From VAZQ01 sp963841705 (GTDB lineage: Bacteria > Pseudomonadota > Alphaproteobacteria > Rhizobiales > Xanthobacteraceae), in assembly GCA_963841705.1 (NCBI GenBank), contig CAWJDY010000075.1, forward strand, positions 17,979 through 81,978: 64,000 nt of DNA. Reading direction: 5' to 3'. Both the position numbers and the translations under genes were made by a program. The notes under the pieces are model-generated. The model saw only the letters and a program-made list of their open reading frames with translations, had not been told where the DNA came from and did not search any database. Shown here in pieces: positions 40,735-49,331 of this stretch. Each line of letters opens with the position of its first letter. Position 1 is the first letter of the stretch.

Positions 40735-42146
40735 GCGGCGGCTCCCGTCTCGACGGCGCGGCTGCGACAGAGAATGAGCTTCTCGACCGCCGCTTGATCT
40801 GCGGGCACGCTGGTGACCCGCTCCGGCCAATGATGCAGATCGCCAAACCAGTCGGGAAGCGGCGGGCGAACCCCGCAGGCGGCCTCGACCGCATCGGGGA
40901 ACTTGGCGGCATGCGCGGTTGCAAGCACGACCATCGGGATCGCGCGGTTGCGCATCTCCTTCTCGCTCACCGCTATCCCGACTGCGGTGTGGGGATCGAC
41001 GAATTGACCGGTCTCCCGCAACATCGCCCGCATGGTGGCGGCGGTCTCCTCCTCGTCGGCGCGGTCGGCCGAGAACACTGCGCGGACGCCGGAGAGGGCG
41101 CGCCCCGAGAGCGTGAATTTGCCGGACTGCGCGAGCGTGCCCATCAGAGCGCGCACCGCCTTGGCATCGCGCGCATAGACCTCGAACAACAGCCGCTCGA
41201 AATTGGACGCGACCTGGATGTCCATCGATGGCGAGGAGGTTGCCACCACCTGGTGCACATCGTAGCTGCCGGTCGTTATGGTGCGCGGCAGGATGTCGTT
41301 GACGTTGCTGGCAATCAGCAGGCGATCGATCGGCAGACCCATGCGCAGCGCGACGTAGCCCGCGTAGACGTTGCCGAAATTGCCCGTGGGCACGGTGAAA
41401 GCGACCTTGCGGAGCGGCGCCCCGAGTGCGACCGCGGCGGTGAAATAATACACCACCTGCGCCATGATGCGCGCCCAGTTGATGGAATTGACGCCGGCAA
41501 GGCGCGCGCGGTCGCAGAAGGCCTGGCGCTGGAACATGCCCTTCACTATCGCCTGGCAGTCGTCGAAGGTGCCCTCGACTGCCAGCGCGTGGACGTTCTC
41601 GTCCGCGACCGTGGTCATCATGCGCCGCTGCACTTCCGAGATGCGCCCGTGCGGGTAGAGCACGAAGATGTCGGCGCGCTCGCGTCCGCGGAACGCCTCG
41701 ATCGCCGCTGCGCCGGTATCGCCCGAGGTTGCGACCACGACTGTCGTGCGCTCGCCGCGCGCGGTGAGCACGTGATCCATCAGGCGGCCGATGAGTTGCA
41801 GCGCCACATCCTTGAAGGCGAGCGTCGGGCCATGGAAGAGCTCGAGCACAAATTCGCTCACGCCGTATTGGCGCAAGGGCGCCACCACCGGATGCCTGAA
41901 ATTGCCGTAGGCCTCGCGCGCGAGGCGAGCGAGGTCGTGCTCCGCGATGCCCTCGCCGACGAACGGGCGCATCACCTCGACTGCGACCTCGGCATAGGGC
42001 TGTCCGGCAAAGCCGGCGATGGTGTCGGCGGCGAGCCGCGGCCATTGCTCGGGTACGTAGAGGCCCCCGTCACGCGCCAGTCCGGCGAGCACCGCGTCCA
42101 CAAAGCCGAGCGATGGGGCCTCGCCCCTGGTAGAGAGATAGCGCAC
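40731..42146 (-). CDS. thrC: Threonine synthase
   Basis: PLP enzyme converting O-phosphohomoserine to threonine. The 471-residue length and the start MRYLSTRGEAPSLGFVDAVL identify the long class of ThrC. The PLP Lys is in LFHGPTLAFKDVALQLI (near 111); the phosphate-binding and substrate loops ATSGDTGAAAIEAF, VPTGNFGNVYAGYVA and DVHQVVATSSPSMDI are present. The start codon is GTG at 42146 with GGAG about ten bases before. It forms a coupled pair with the downstream M16 peptidase gene. Upstream lies a repeat-filled gap before surf1. Confidence 0.97.
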   Translation of the reverse strand: MRYLSTRGEAPSLGFVDAVLAGLARDGGLYVPEQWPRLAADTIAGFAGQPYAEVAVEVMRPFVGEGIAEHDLARLAREAYGNFRHPVVAPLRQYGVSEFVLELFHGPTLAFKDVALQLIGRLMDHVLTARGERTTVVVATSGDTGAAAIEAFRGRERADIFVLYPHGRISEVQRRMMTTVADENVHALAVEGTFDDCQAIVKGMFQRQAFCDRARLAGVNSINWARIMAQVVYYFTAAVALGAPLRKVAFTVPTGNFGNVYAGYVALRMGLPIDRLLIASNVNDILPRTITTGSYDVHQVVATSSPSMDIQVASNFERLLFEVYARDAKAVRALMGTLAQSGKFTLSGRALSGVRAVFSADRADEEETAATMRAMLRETGQFVDPHTAVGIAVSEKEMRNRAIPMVVLATAHAAKFPDAVEAACGVRPPLPDWFGDLHHWPERVTSVPADQAAVEKLILCRSRAVETGAAA

Positions 42147-42484
42147 GAGGCTTTGCGGCTCCGATCGGGCGATGTGCCGGCGCTCCGGGACATTTTTCCG
42201 GAACCGGGTGAAGGTGGTTACGCTTCGCGCCGGGCTCGCTGGAGCGAGCAGCGCGCGGCTGCAACATAATCGGGCGCCAAGGCTTCCACAAGCAAGCGGC
42301 AGCAGCCCGCGTCGGGATGCTAGGGCGAGTAACCCGCCGATACGGCGACGGATGTGTCCCGTGCGGCGGGTTACGCTGCATAACTCTGACCGAAGGGGCG
42401 AGGCATTGCCTCGCCCCTTTCGCGTTTATCGCGAGATGACAAGGCGACGCAATGCGTCGCCCTACGGAACGCCGACTTGTACAG
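42147..42484. repeat. Repeat-filled gap between surf1 and thrC
   Basis: No gene. It holds AGTAACCCGCCG...CGGCGGGTTACG (inverted pair, about 42326-42375), an AAGGGGCGAGGCATTGCC palindrome (42393-42419) and GGCGACGCAATGCGTCGCC followed by CTAC (42443-42465). All three belong to the dispersed families of this window, stacked one after another. Confidence 0.7.
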
Positions 42485-43240
42485 CTAAGCCACCCTACCC
42501 TGTCGCTGCGAGCGCATCCAGAAGAGCAGCATCACGATCAGTACGACGGCAAGGCCGTACCAGGTGATCGCATACTGCAAATGCGCGTTGCGGAGGTTGG
42601 GGCGGACCGGCGCCGGCCGCGGCAATCCCTCGGGCGGCTGCGGCGCTTCCAGCTCGATATAAAACGGCGCGACCTCGCCCCAGTCCTTTGCGCGCGCCAT
42701 GGCGAGATGGTCGCGGACGAACCACAGATTGCGAGCGGGGTCATCGCCAGGCGCAAAGAAGCTGCGCGCCTGCGGCCAGCGCATCACGCCGATCAAATCG
42801 ACCTTGGCCGTGCCATCGTTTGCACCGCGCCACTTCGTGTCCTTTTGTTCCTCCGGCACATAGCCGCGATTGATCATGAGAAGATCGCCATTCGTCCGGC
42901 GCGCCAGTGCAAACACCCAGTAGCCGGCTCCGGGCATGTCGCTCGGGAACGGCGAAGGGCCGGCATAAACCAGCGCCTGCGCTCCGGGAACAAACCCGGC
43001 CAAAAATTTTACCCGCCGGTACTCGTCATGGGCTTGGTCGAGCTGCCGCCACATATTGCGGGCGGGCAATGCCACCGGGGCCGCCGACAGGCGGCGGTCG
43101 AGCATTGCGATCAGAGCGAGCTTCTCACCTCTGCGCTCGATCTGCCAGGTCCCGAGCGCGACAAACAGCATGACCGCGAGGGCTGCAAACGCGATCGGAA
43201 CCGCAAAACCGCCGCGCAGCCGGCCGCGCGCGGCGATCAT
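42485..43240 (-). CDS. Surf1-family cytochrome oxidase assembly protein
   Basis: A 251-residue inner-membrane protein with two transmembrane helices, one near each end (VPIAFAALAVMLFVALGTWQ; WYGLAVVLIVMLLFWMRSQR), and a periplasmic domain between them (Y-x-GPSPFPSDMPGAGYWVFAL; LLMINRGYVPEEQ; RNAHLQYAITWYGLA). This is the standard Surf1 topology; the protein assists heme a insertion into subunit I. ATG 43240 overlaps the upstream DUF983 gene stop by four bases. It follows coxC in the oxidase cluster, as in other Rhizobiales. Confidence 0.93.
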   Translation of the reverse strand: MIAARGRLRGGFAVPIAFAALAVMLFVALGTWQIERRGEKLALIAMLDRRLSAAPVALPARNMWRQLDQAHDEYRRVKFLAGFVPGAQALVYAGPSPFPSDMPGAGYWVFALARRTNGDLLMINRGYVPEEQKDTKWRGANDGTAKVDLIGVMRWPQARSFFAPGDDPARNLWFVRDHLAMARAKDWGEVAPFYIELEAPQPPEGLPRPAPVRPNLRNAHLQYAITWYGLAVVLIVMLLFWMRSQRQGRVA

Positions 43241-43635
43241 CGCGTGTCGTCGCCGGTAAACCGCCCCTCCGCTGCCTTGTTGTGGTACTGCAACGCGATG
43301 AGCAGGCCCTTGATCGGGCGCAGCGGCACCAGCGTGGTGATCAGAATGAGCGGGATCCACAGCATCGCGTGCACCCAGTATGGCGGCGCATAGGCGATCT
43401 CGACCGCCAATGCCGAGCCTGCGACGATGAAGCCGGAAATAAACATGACGAAAAAAGCGGGGCCATCAGCCGAATCCGCGAAGGAAAAATCAAGCCCGCA
43501 ATGCTCGCAACGCGGGCGCAGCGCCAGAAAGCCGGCAAACAATTTCCCCTTGCCGCAGCGTGGGCAGCACCCCCACAGCCCAGCCATGATCGGCGACGGC
43601 GGTTGAGGCTGAGATGGCTGCGCGTCCTGTGTCAT
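43237..43635 (-). CDS. DUF983 family protein
   Basis: A 132-residue membrane protein with an N-terminal zinc-ribbon-like motif (LWGCCPRCGKGKLFAGFLAL, then RCEHCGLDFSFAD) and two transmembrane helices (FFVMFISGFIVAGSALAVE; WVHAMLWIPLILITTLVPL). DUF983 genes sit inside cytochrome oxidase operons of alphaproteobacteria and are presumed to help oxidase assembly, but the role is untested as far as I know. ATG 43635 (MTQDAQPSQPQ) is chosen. Coupled to surf1 by a four-base overlap. Confidence 0.9.
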   Translation of the reverse strand: MTQDAQPSQPQPPSPIMAGLWGCCPRCGKGKLFAGFLALRPRCEHCGLDFSFADSADGPAFFVMFISGFIVAGSALAVEIAYAPPYWVHAMLWIPLILITTLVPLRPIKGLLIALQYHNKAAEGRFTGDDTR

Positions 43636-43666
43636 GCGGCCTAAATTACAGCGCTCCGGCCGATCC

Positions 43667-44521
43667 CTAACCGCCGGCGGCGTGTGCCAGCCCCTCGGGG
43701 CTCGAGCCCCACACATAAATGCAGGCGAACAGGAACAGCCACACCACGTCGACGAAGTGCCAGTACCAGGCGGCGAACTCAAAACCGAGATGCTGGGTAG
43801 GGGTAAAATGCCCCAGGAATGCGCGGATCAGGCAGACGATCAGGAACGTCGATCCGATGATCACATGCGCGCCGTGAAAGCCGGTCGCCATGAAGAAGGT
43901 GGCACCGTAGATGTTGGCGCTGAAATGGAAGCCGGCATGGCTGTACTCGTACGCCTGCACGCAGGTGAAAGAGAGCCCGAGCGCGATAGTGAGAATGAGC
44001 CCCCATTTGAGCCCCTGCCTGTCGTTCTCCAGAAGCGCGTGATGCGCCCAGGTCACTGTTGTGCCGGAGGTGAGCAAAATCAGCGTATTCAGAAGCGGCA
44101 AATGCCAGGGATCGAACGTCTCGACTCCCTTCGGCGGCCACACTCCGCCGAACAGCTGCTCGCGCGTCAGCTGCTGCATGTCGTGGGGGAACAGAGCGCT
44201 GTCGAAATAGGCCCAGAACCAGGCGACGAAGAACATCACCTCGGAGGCGATGAACAGGATCATTCCATAGCGATGCGAGATCTGCACCACGCGCGTGTGG
44301 TAGGTCGCCTCGCGCGCAACATCGCTCCACCACCCGAACATGGTGTAGAGAACTCCGATCACGCCCACGCCGAAGACGTAGGGCGCCGCCGGGGTCATGT
44401 GGTGCATCCAGGTAATGCCCCCGACCGCGGTCACGAACAGCGACACCGAGCCGATCGCAGGCCACGGGCTTGGGTCTACGAGGTGATAGTCATGATGCGG
44501 CTTGGCGTGCGCGTCGGCCAT
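43667..44521 (-). CDS. coxC: Cytochrome c oxidase subunit III
   Basis: A 284-residue membrane subunit of the aa3-type oxidase with seven helices. Family signatures include HDYHLVDPSPWPAIGS at the start, RYGMILFIASEVMFFVAWFW (with the conserved Glu of the proton-uptake region), LNTLILLTSGTTVTWAHHAL and the C-terminal FHGAHVIIGSTFLIVCLIRA and FAAWYWHFVDVVWLFLFACI. The start ATG 44521 gives MADAHAKPHHDYH. It stabilises the subunit I active site. Follows ctaG by 47 bases. Confidence 0.97.
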   Translation of the reverse strand: MADAHAKPHHDYHLVDPSPWPAIGSVSLFVTAVGGITWMHHMTPAAPYVFGVGVIGVLYTMFGWWSDVAREATYHTRVVQISHRYGMILFIASEVMFFVAWFWAYFDSALFPHDMQQLTREQLFGGVWPPKGVETFDPWHLPLLNTLILLTSGTTVTWAHHALLENDRQGLKWGLILTIALGLSFTCVQAYEYSHAGFHFSANIYGATFFMATGFHGAHVIIGSTFLIVCLIRAFLGHFTPTQHLGFEFAAWYWHFVDVVWLFLFACIYVWGSSPEGLAHAAGG

Positions 44522-44568
44522 TGCAGATGCTCCGTTTCCCCTCGGGGGCAGTGACTCGACTTGTCGCG

Positions 44569-45306
44569 TTAGAGCTGATGCCCTTCGTTTGTATCGCCGT
44601 CATGCGCGGGAACACCGTCAAGCTTGCGCAGACTGCGTAGACTTGTCTGCGCTACCCGCGCATCCATCCCTTCGAAAGAAGCGCTTTTGCTGATGGATTG
44701 CCGGGTCAAGCCCGGCAATGACGGGCCGGCGCCTGGCAGGGTTCCGCTCTGGCGCTGCGGTTCCTGTGAGTACCGAGCCGGATACATCGTATAGGAGAGC
44801 GTAATGGTATCGAGATCGTCCTGTTCCGAGTCTTCGACGATCTTGGGATCGACAAAGAATACCACGCTCATGTGACGCTTTTCGCCCGGCTTGAGCCGTT
44901 GCTCGCTGAAACAGAAACAATTGATCTTGGTGAAATAGGCTCCGACCGTGGGCGGCGACACGTTGTAGCTCGCAAGCCCTGCGGTCTCGCGTGCGGATTG
45001 ATTGATCACCAGATAGTCGACGGTCACGACCTGGCCGATGTTCAGCTCGATCGAGTTCTGCTCCGGCTCGAACAGCCAGGGAAGCCCGCCCGCTATATTG
45101 GCGTCAAAGCGCACCGTCACCTTGCGTGCGATCGCATGCGCGGGCTCGATAGTGGCGATCTGCGGGGTGCCGCCAAAGCCCGTGGTGCGGCAGAACCAGT
45201 TGTAAAACGGTACCGCTGCATAGGCGGCACCCACCATCGCGGCGACGACTGCGCCGCACGTCCCGGCAATCAGGATGTCCTTTTTTCTCTGCGCGGTCTG
45301 CGACAC
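44569..45306 (-). CDS. ctaG: Cytochrome c oxidase assembly protein CtaG/Cox11 with extra tail
   Basis: Copper chaperone delivering Cu to the CuB site of subunit I. One N-terminal transmembrane helix (ILIAGTCGAVVAAMVGAAYA) and a periplasmic immunoglobulin-like domain contain the copper motif INCFCFSEQ (Cys near 129 and 131), preceded by VPFYNWFCRTTGFGG. Normal homologues end soon after the LDTITLSYTMYPARY segment. Here the frame runs on for 59 residues (187-245) encoded by 44572-44748, including GPSLPGLTRQSI, a known translation product of dispersed repeats. The tail is therefore repeat-derived. The start codon is GTG at 45306. Confidence 0.93.
   Translation of the reverse strand: MSQTAQRKKDILIAGTCGAVVAAMVGAAYAAVPFYNWFCRTTGFGGTPQIATIEPAHAIARKVTVRFDANIAGGLPWLFEPEQNSIELNIGQVVTVDYLVINQSARETAGLASYNVSPPTVGAYFTKINCFCFSEQRLKPGEKRHMSVVFFVDPKIVEDSEQDDLDTITLSYTMYPARYSQEPQRQSGTLPGAGPSLPGLTRQSISKSASFEGMDARVAQTSLRSLRKLDGVPAHDGDTNEGHQL
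44694..44724. repeat. Repeat within the 3' end of ctaG
   Basis: GATGGATTGCCGGGTCAAGC followed by CCGGCAATGAC: the half-unit of the GTCAT...GGATG repeat class, here inside the ctaG reading frame. Confidence 0.65.
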
Positions 45307-45322
45307 GATCAGTTCCTGCCGG

Positions 45323-45508
45323 TCACAACGGACGGTTCAGTACCGCCGGGCCCTTCACCAGCGTGACGGCGTAAAAGAGGATCACCAGGACGCCCAGCGC
45401 CAATGCGATTGCAATGGAGCGCGTTCGGCGGCTGCGTGCCTGCTCTTTGCTGAGCACGACTGTGGGGCGCTGCGGCGGCGTCCCGTCATCATGTCGCTCA
45501 GGCTGCAT
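45323..45508 (-). CDS. CoxF-like small membrane protein
   Basis: A 61-residue protein with a charged N-terminus (ERHDDGTPPQRPTVVLSKEQ) and a single transmembrane helix (RSIAIALALGVLVILFYAVT) ending LVKGPAVLNRPL. Small proteins of this type lie between ctaB and ctaG in rhizobial oxidase operons and are called CoxF; an assembly role is inferred from position. The ATG at 45508 overlaps the ctaB stop by 11 bases, and the gene ends 16 bases before ctaG, so it is cotranscribed. Confidence 0.8.
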   Translation of the reverse strand: MQPERHDDGTPPQRPTVVLSKEQARSRRTRSIAIALALGVLVILFYAVTLVKGPAVLNRPL

Positions 45509-46463
45509 GATGCAAAAAACCAGCCTCGATCAGCAGCGCCGCAAACACGATGAAGAGATACAAAATGGAAAATCCGAATAATCGCTGTGCCGCTTGCCTG
45601 CCGCGCTGAGCATCACGCTCGCTGCGCAGCCGCAACCCCAGCATGATCATCAGAGCGCCTAAAATCAGCGCTGTTGCGCCATAAACCGCGTCTTCGTAGC
45701 CGAGCAACCATGGTACGGCAGTTACCGCAGCAAGAACGACGCAATAAAGCAGTATCTGGCGCTTGGTCGCATCGGTCCCGGCGACGACCGGGAGCATCGG
45801 CACCCCGGCGCGAGCATAGTCGTCGACGCGGGTGAGCGACAAGGCCCAGAAATGTGGCGGCGTCCAGAGGAATATGATCAGGAACAAAAGACACGGCTCG
45901 ATGGAGATCTCCCCCGCGGCCGCAGCCCAGCCGATCATGGGAGGAACGGCACCGGCGGCCCCGCCGATGACGATGTTCTGGGGCGTCCAGCGCTTGAGCC
46001 ACATGGTGTAGATGAGCACGTAGAACGCGATGGTAAAGGCAAGCAGCGCCGCGGCAAGCCAGTTCACCAGGAGACCCATGACTACCACGGCAAAGCTCGC
46101 GAGCGTTACGCCGAACGCGAGCGCTTCGCCGGCAGCGATGCGACCCTGAGGAATGGGCCGGCTGCGGGTACGCGTCATCACCGCATCGATATCGGCATCG
46201 TACCACATGTTGAGCGCGCCGGCGGCGCCGGCTCCGACCGAGATGCACACCAGCGCTGTGAGCCCGATCACTGGATGAATGTGCACCGGCGCGATCACCA
46301 TGCCGACAAGTGCGGTGAAGACGACGAGCGACATCACCCGCGGCTTCATCAGTGCAAGATAATCACCCGCAGTGGCAATGCTCGGCTCGCAGCGCTGCGC
46401 ACACCCAGCGTCGGCCGCCGGATATGTTGCTCCCGCCCCCGCGCCATCGCTCACGAGCGACAT
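45498..46463 (-). CDS. ctaB: Protoheme IX farnesyltransferase (heme O synthase)
   Basis: UbiA-family membrane enzyme adding farnesyl to heme B, giving heme O for the oxidase. 321 residues, about eight or nine helices. The Asp-rich motif is in GALNMWYDADIDAVMTRTRS (first DxxxD) and the second in LTRVDDYARAGVPMLP; YLALMKPRVMSLVVFTA is the usual first helix and WTPQNIVIGGAAGAVPPMIG the loop. The isoprenyl donor links it to the MEP pathway enzyme Dxs. ATG 46463. The N-terminal 30 residues are variable and low-complexity. The downstream small gene overlaps its stop. Confidence 0.96.
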   Translation of the reverse strand: MSLVSDGAGAGATYPAADAGCAQRCEPSIATAGDYLALMKPRVMSLVVFTALVGMVIAPVHIHPVIGLTALVCISVGAGAAGALNMWYDADIDAVMTRTRSRPIPQGRIAAGEALAFGVTLASFAVVVMGLLVNWLAAALLAFTIAFYVLIYTMWLKRWTPQNIVIGGAAGAVPPMIGWAAAAGEISIEPCLLFLIIFLWTPPHFWALSLTRVDDYARAGVPMLPVVAGTDATKRQILLYCVVLAAVTAVPWLLGYEDAVYGATALILGALMIMLGLRLRSERDAQRGRQAAQRLFGFSILYLFIVFAALLIEAGFLHHAA

Positions 46464-46512
46464 GATCCGCGCTCAGTCACAGAAAACTCACCCACCGCAA
46501 TGTGCTTCGCTA

Positions 46513-48117
46513 TCACCTGATCACCGGCAGCTCGCTATACTGATGGAAGGGCGGCGGCGATGGCAGCGTCCATTCCAGTGTTGTCGCTCCGGGGCCCCAG
46601 GGGTTGGCCCCGGCTCTTTCCTTGCGCAGGAATGCCTGGACCATCCCGAACAAGAACACGAGCACGCCAAACCCGGAGACGTAAGACCCCAGAGAGGAGA
46701 CCAGGTTCCAATCGGCGAATGCATCGGGATAATCCACGATACGCCGCGGCATGCCCGCGAGGCCGAGAAAGTGCTGCGGGAAGAAGACGATATTGACCCC
46801 GATGAAAGTGAGCCAGAAGTGCAGCTTGCCGATCGTCTCCGAGTACATGTAGCCGGTCATCTTGGGGAACCAGTAGTACCAGCCCGCGAAGATGGTGAAG
46901 ACGGCGCCGAGCGACAGCACGTAGTGGAAGTGCGCCACCACGTAATACGTATCCTGCAGCGAGCGATCAATGCCGGCATTGGCCAATACGACGCCGGTGA
47001 CCCCGCCCACGGTGAACAGGAAGATGAAGCCGATGGCCCACAGCATCGGCGTCTTGAACTCGATGGAGCCGCCCCACATCGTCGCGATCCATGAGAAGAT
47101 CTTCACGCCCGTTGGAACGGCTATCACCATCGTGGCCACGACGAAATAGGCCTGCGCCGCCGTCGCCATCCCGACCGTGTACATGTGGTGCGCCCACACC
47201 ACAAAACCGATGCCGCCGATCGCAACCATGGCATAGGCCATGCCGAGATAACCGAACACCGGCTTCTTGGCGAAAGTTGCGACGATCTGGCTCACCATAC
47301 CGAAGCCCGGCACGATCAGGATGTAGACCTCGGGGTGGCCGAAGAACCAGAACAGGTGCTGGAAGAGCACCGGATCGCCCCCGCCGTCGGGGGTGAAGAA
47401 AGTCGTGCCGAAATTGCGATCGGTGAGCAGCATGGTGATCGCGCCGGCAAGGACCGGGAGCGCGAGCAGCAGCAGGAATACGGTGACAAGCTGCGACCAC
47501 ACGAACAGCGGCATCTTGTGCATCGTCATCCCGGGCGCGCGCATGTTCAGGATGGTGGTGATGAAATTGATGGCGCCCAGAATGGACGAGGCTCCGGCGA
47601 GGTGCAGGGACAGAATGGCAAAATCGACGGCCGGGCCGGGATGTCCGGTGGTCGAGAGCGGCGCATAGAGCGTCCATCCGGTGCCCACGCCCGCTGCACC
47701 GCGTTCTCCTTCCACGAACATCGAGATCAGCAACAACGAGAAAGAGGCCGGCAGAAGCCAGAACGAGATGTTGTTCATGCGCGGGAACGCCATGTCCGGC
47801 GCGCCGATCATCAAGGGCACCATCCAGTTGCCGAAGCCGCCGATCATGGCGGGCATGACCATGAAGAAGATCATGATCAGGCCGTGCGCGGTGGTGAATA
47901 CGTTGTAGGTATGGGTGTTGTGGAAGAACTGCACGCCAGGGTGCATCAGCTCGAGCCGAATCCCGATGGAAAGTACGCCACCGATCAGACCGCCCACCAG
48001 GGCGAACACCAGGTACATCGTGCCGATGTCCTTGTGGTTGGTCGAATAGAGATACCTGCGCCAACCATGCGGGTGATCGCCGTGGGCCTCGTCGTGAGCT
48101 CTTGCTATGCCAGCCAT
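46513..48117 (-). CDS. coxA: Cytochrome c oxidase subunit I
   Basis: The catalytic subunit with heme a, heme a3 and CuB, 534 residues and twelve helices. Visible are the N-terminal STNHKDIGTMYLVFALVGG, a heme a His in FTTAHGLIMIFFMVMPAM, the CuB His-Tyr crosslink segment WFFGHPEVYILIVPGFGM, HHMYTVGM with two CuB His, and the heme ligands in YYVVAHFHYVLSLGAVF. The D-channel and K-channel type A1 residues (GHPEVY with Tyr) are consistent with an aa3-type A oxidase. ATG 48117 with AAGGGA before it. Sixteen bases after coxB. Confidence 0.98.
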   Translation of the reverse strand: MAGIARAHDEAHGDHPHGWRRYLYSTNHKDIGTMYLVFALVGGLIGGVLSIGIRLELMHPGVQFFHNTHTYNVFTTAHGLIMIFFMVMPAMIGGFGNWMVPLMIGAPDMAFPRMNNISFWLLPASFSLLLISMFVEGERGAAGVGTGWTLYAPLSTTGHPGPAVDFAILSLHLAGASSILGAINFITTILNMRAPGMTMHKMPLFVWSQLVTVFLLLLALPVLAGAITMLLTDRNFGTTFFTPDGGGDPVLFQHLFWFFGHPEVYILIVPGFGMVSQIVATFAKKPVFGYLGMAYAMVAIGGIGFVVWAHHMYTVGMATAAQAYFVVATMVIAVPTGVKIFSWIATMWGGSIEFKTPMLWAIGFIFLFTVGGVTGVVLANAGIDRSLQDTYYVVAHFHYVLSLGAVFTIFAGWYYWFPKMTGYMYSETIGKLHFWLTFIGVNIVFFPQHFLGLAGMPRRIVDYPDAFADWNLVSSLGSYVSGFGVLVFLFGMVQAFLRKERAGANPWGPGATTLEWTLPSPPPFHQYSELPVIR

Positions 48118-48133
48118 GTGTGTCCCTTAATCG

Positions 48134-48979
48134 CTAATGCGCCGCCGCAAGGTTGACCGGCGCCACTTCCGTCGCGGCATACTTCTTCTTGGCCTCTTCG
48201 ACCCAGCTGGCGAAGGCCTGCTCGCTCACCACGCGCACCGCGATCGGCATGAAAGCATGGTCCTTGCCGCAAAGCTCCGAACACTGGCCATAATAGACGC
48301 CTTCGCGCGTAGCCTTGAACCAGGTCTCGTTGATCCGGCCAGGGATCGCATCAATCTTGATTCCGAACGAGGGCACTGCAAAGGAATGGATGACGTCGGC
48401 TCCGGTTGCGAGGACAAGCACGTTCTTGTTGACGGGCACGACCATCTCGTTGTCGACCGCAAGCAGGCGTGGCTGATCCGCCTTGAGCTCGTCGGGCTTG
48501 AGAATCAACGAATCGAATTCAAACTTGCTGTCCGGATAGCTGTAGCTCCAGTACCACTGCTTTCCGGTGGCCTTGACGGTGAGATCGGCCGGAGGAGGTA
48601 TGAGCTGAAAGAACAGAAGCTTGAACGAGGGCACCGCGATGATGAGCAGGATGGCAATCGGGATGATGGTCCAGGCGACTTCGAGCCAGGTGTTGTGCGA
48701 AGTGCGCGACGGAGCAGGGTTGCTCCTCGCATTGAAGCGCACCATCACGATGACAAGCAGCAGCAGGACGAAGGTGGCGATTGCCGTGATGATATAGAGC
48801 AGGAAATCATGAAACTGAATGATGTTGTCCATCACCGGGGTCGCCGACTGCTGCAGCCCCAACTCCCATGGCGAGGGCTGACCGAGCCCGGCCAATGCCG
48901 CTCCTCCAGTGCCCAAAATCATGCATAAGATCGCGCATGCGGTGTTTGCCCACACGAGTAGCCGCCTGAACACCAGCAT
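48134..48979 (-). CDS. coxB: Cytochrome c oxidase subunit II
   Basis: A 281-residue periplasmic CuA subunit that accepts electrons from cytochrome c. A cleavable signal peptide (LLVWANTACAILCMILGTGG, then AALAGLGQ) is followed by two transmembrane helices (LLYIITAIATFVLLLLVIVM; AWTIIPIAILLIIAVPSFKL) and a cupredoxin domain with the aromatic patch GKQWYWSYSYPD and CuA ligands in VIHSFAVPSFG and YYGQCSELCGKDHAFMPI. ATG 48979 with GGGAGC upstream is used; a longer open frame would add sequence unlike the family. First gene of the minus-strand oxidase operon. Confidence 0.97.
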   Translation of the reverse strand: MLVFRRLLVWANTACAILCMILGTGGAALAGLGQPSPWELGLQQSATPVMDNIIQFHDFLLYIITAIATFVLLLLVIVMVRFNARSNPAPSRTSHNTWLEVAWTIIPIAILLIIAVPSFKLLFFQLIPPPADLTVKATGKQWYWSYSYPDSKFEFDSLILKPDELKADQPRLLAVDNEMVVPVNKNVLVLATGADVIHSFAVPSFGIKIDAIPGRINETWFKATREGVYYGQCSELCGKDHAFMPIAVRVVSEQAFASWVEEAKKKYAATEVAPVNLAAAH

Positions 48980-49331
48980 CGTCGGTATTGCTCCCAGGAT
49001 AGCGCCGCTCTTGACAGCCGGACGCCGGGATGTCGAGAGCTGCGTCCAGCCGCCATTGGCGCAGCCATGCCGGAAAAGGCCCATTGGTGCGCCGAGCGGG
49101 CCAGGTTATCCGGGCTTGTAAAACCATTCGGGGTGACTCGCAATGCATCCTCCTTCTGCACGCGTGCGACAAGAGACCCCTCTAGACAGCAGGCGTCGCA
49201 ACCCCGTTTTCGACCTTTCTCGGCCACAATGGGCTGTTTTACTCATCTTTCACGGGGGACGTTCAATCATCGTCCGAACTGCTTGATTCGACGCAGGAGT
49301 CGCGGACGAGAGACTGACTGAGGCATTGCGA
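48980..49331. other. Divergent promoter region of coxB and ialB
   Basis: A 352-base gap between divergent genes. I see no extra gene. It must contain the cox promoter. A CTTGACAGCC at 49010-49019 could be a plus-strand -35 element but no matching -10 was convincing. No dispersed repeat is present, which is unusual for this window. Confidence 0.4.

Noticed and set aside
40735..42045. N-terminal extension of the M16 peptidase frame to 42045
   Set aside because: It translates thrC out of frame. The ATG at 40734, overlapping the thrC stop, gives the exact family start.
40794..42269. 491-codon plus-strand frame opposite thrC
   Set aside because: Shadow of thrC; no domain and no start context.
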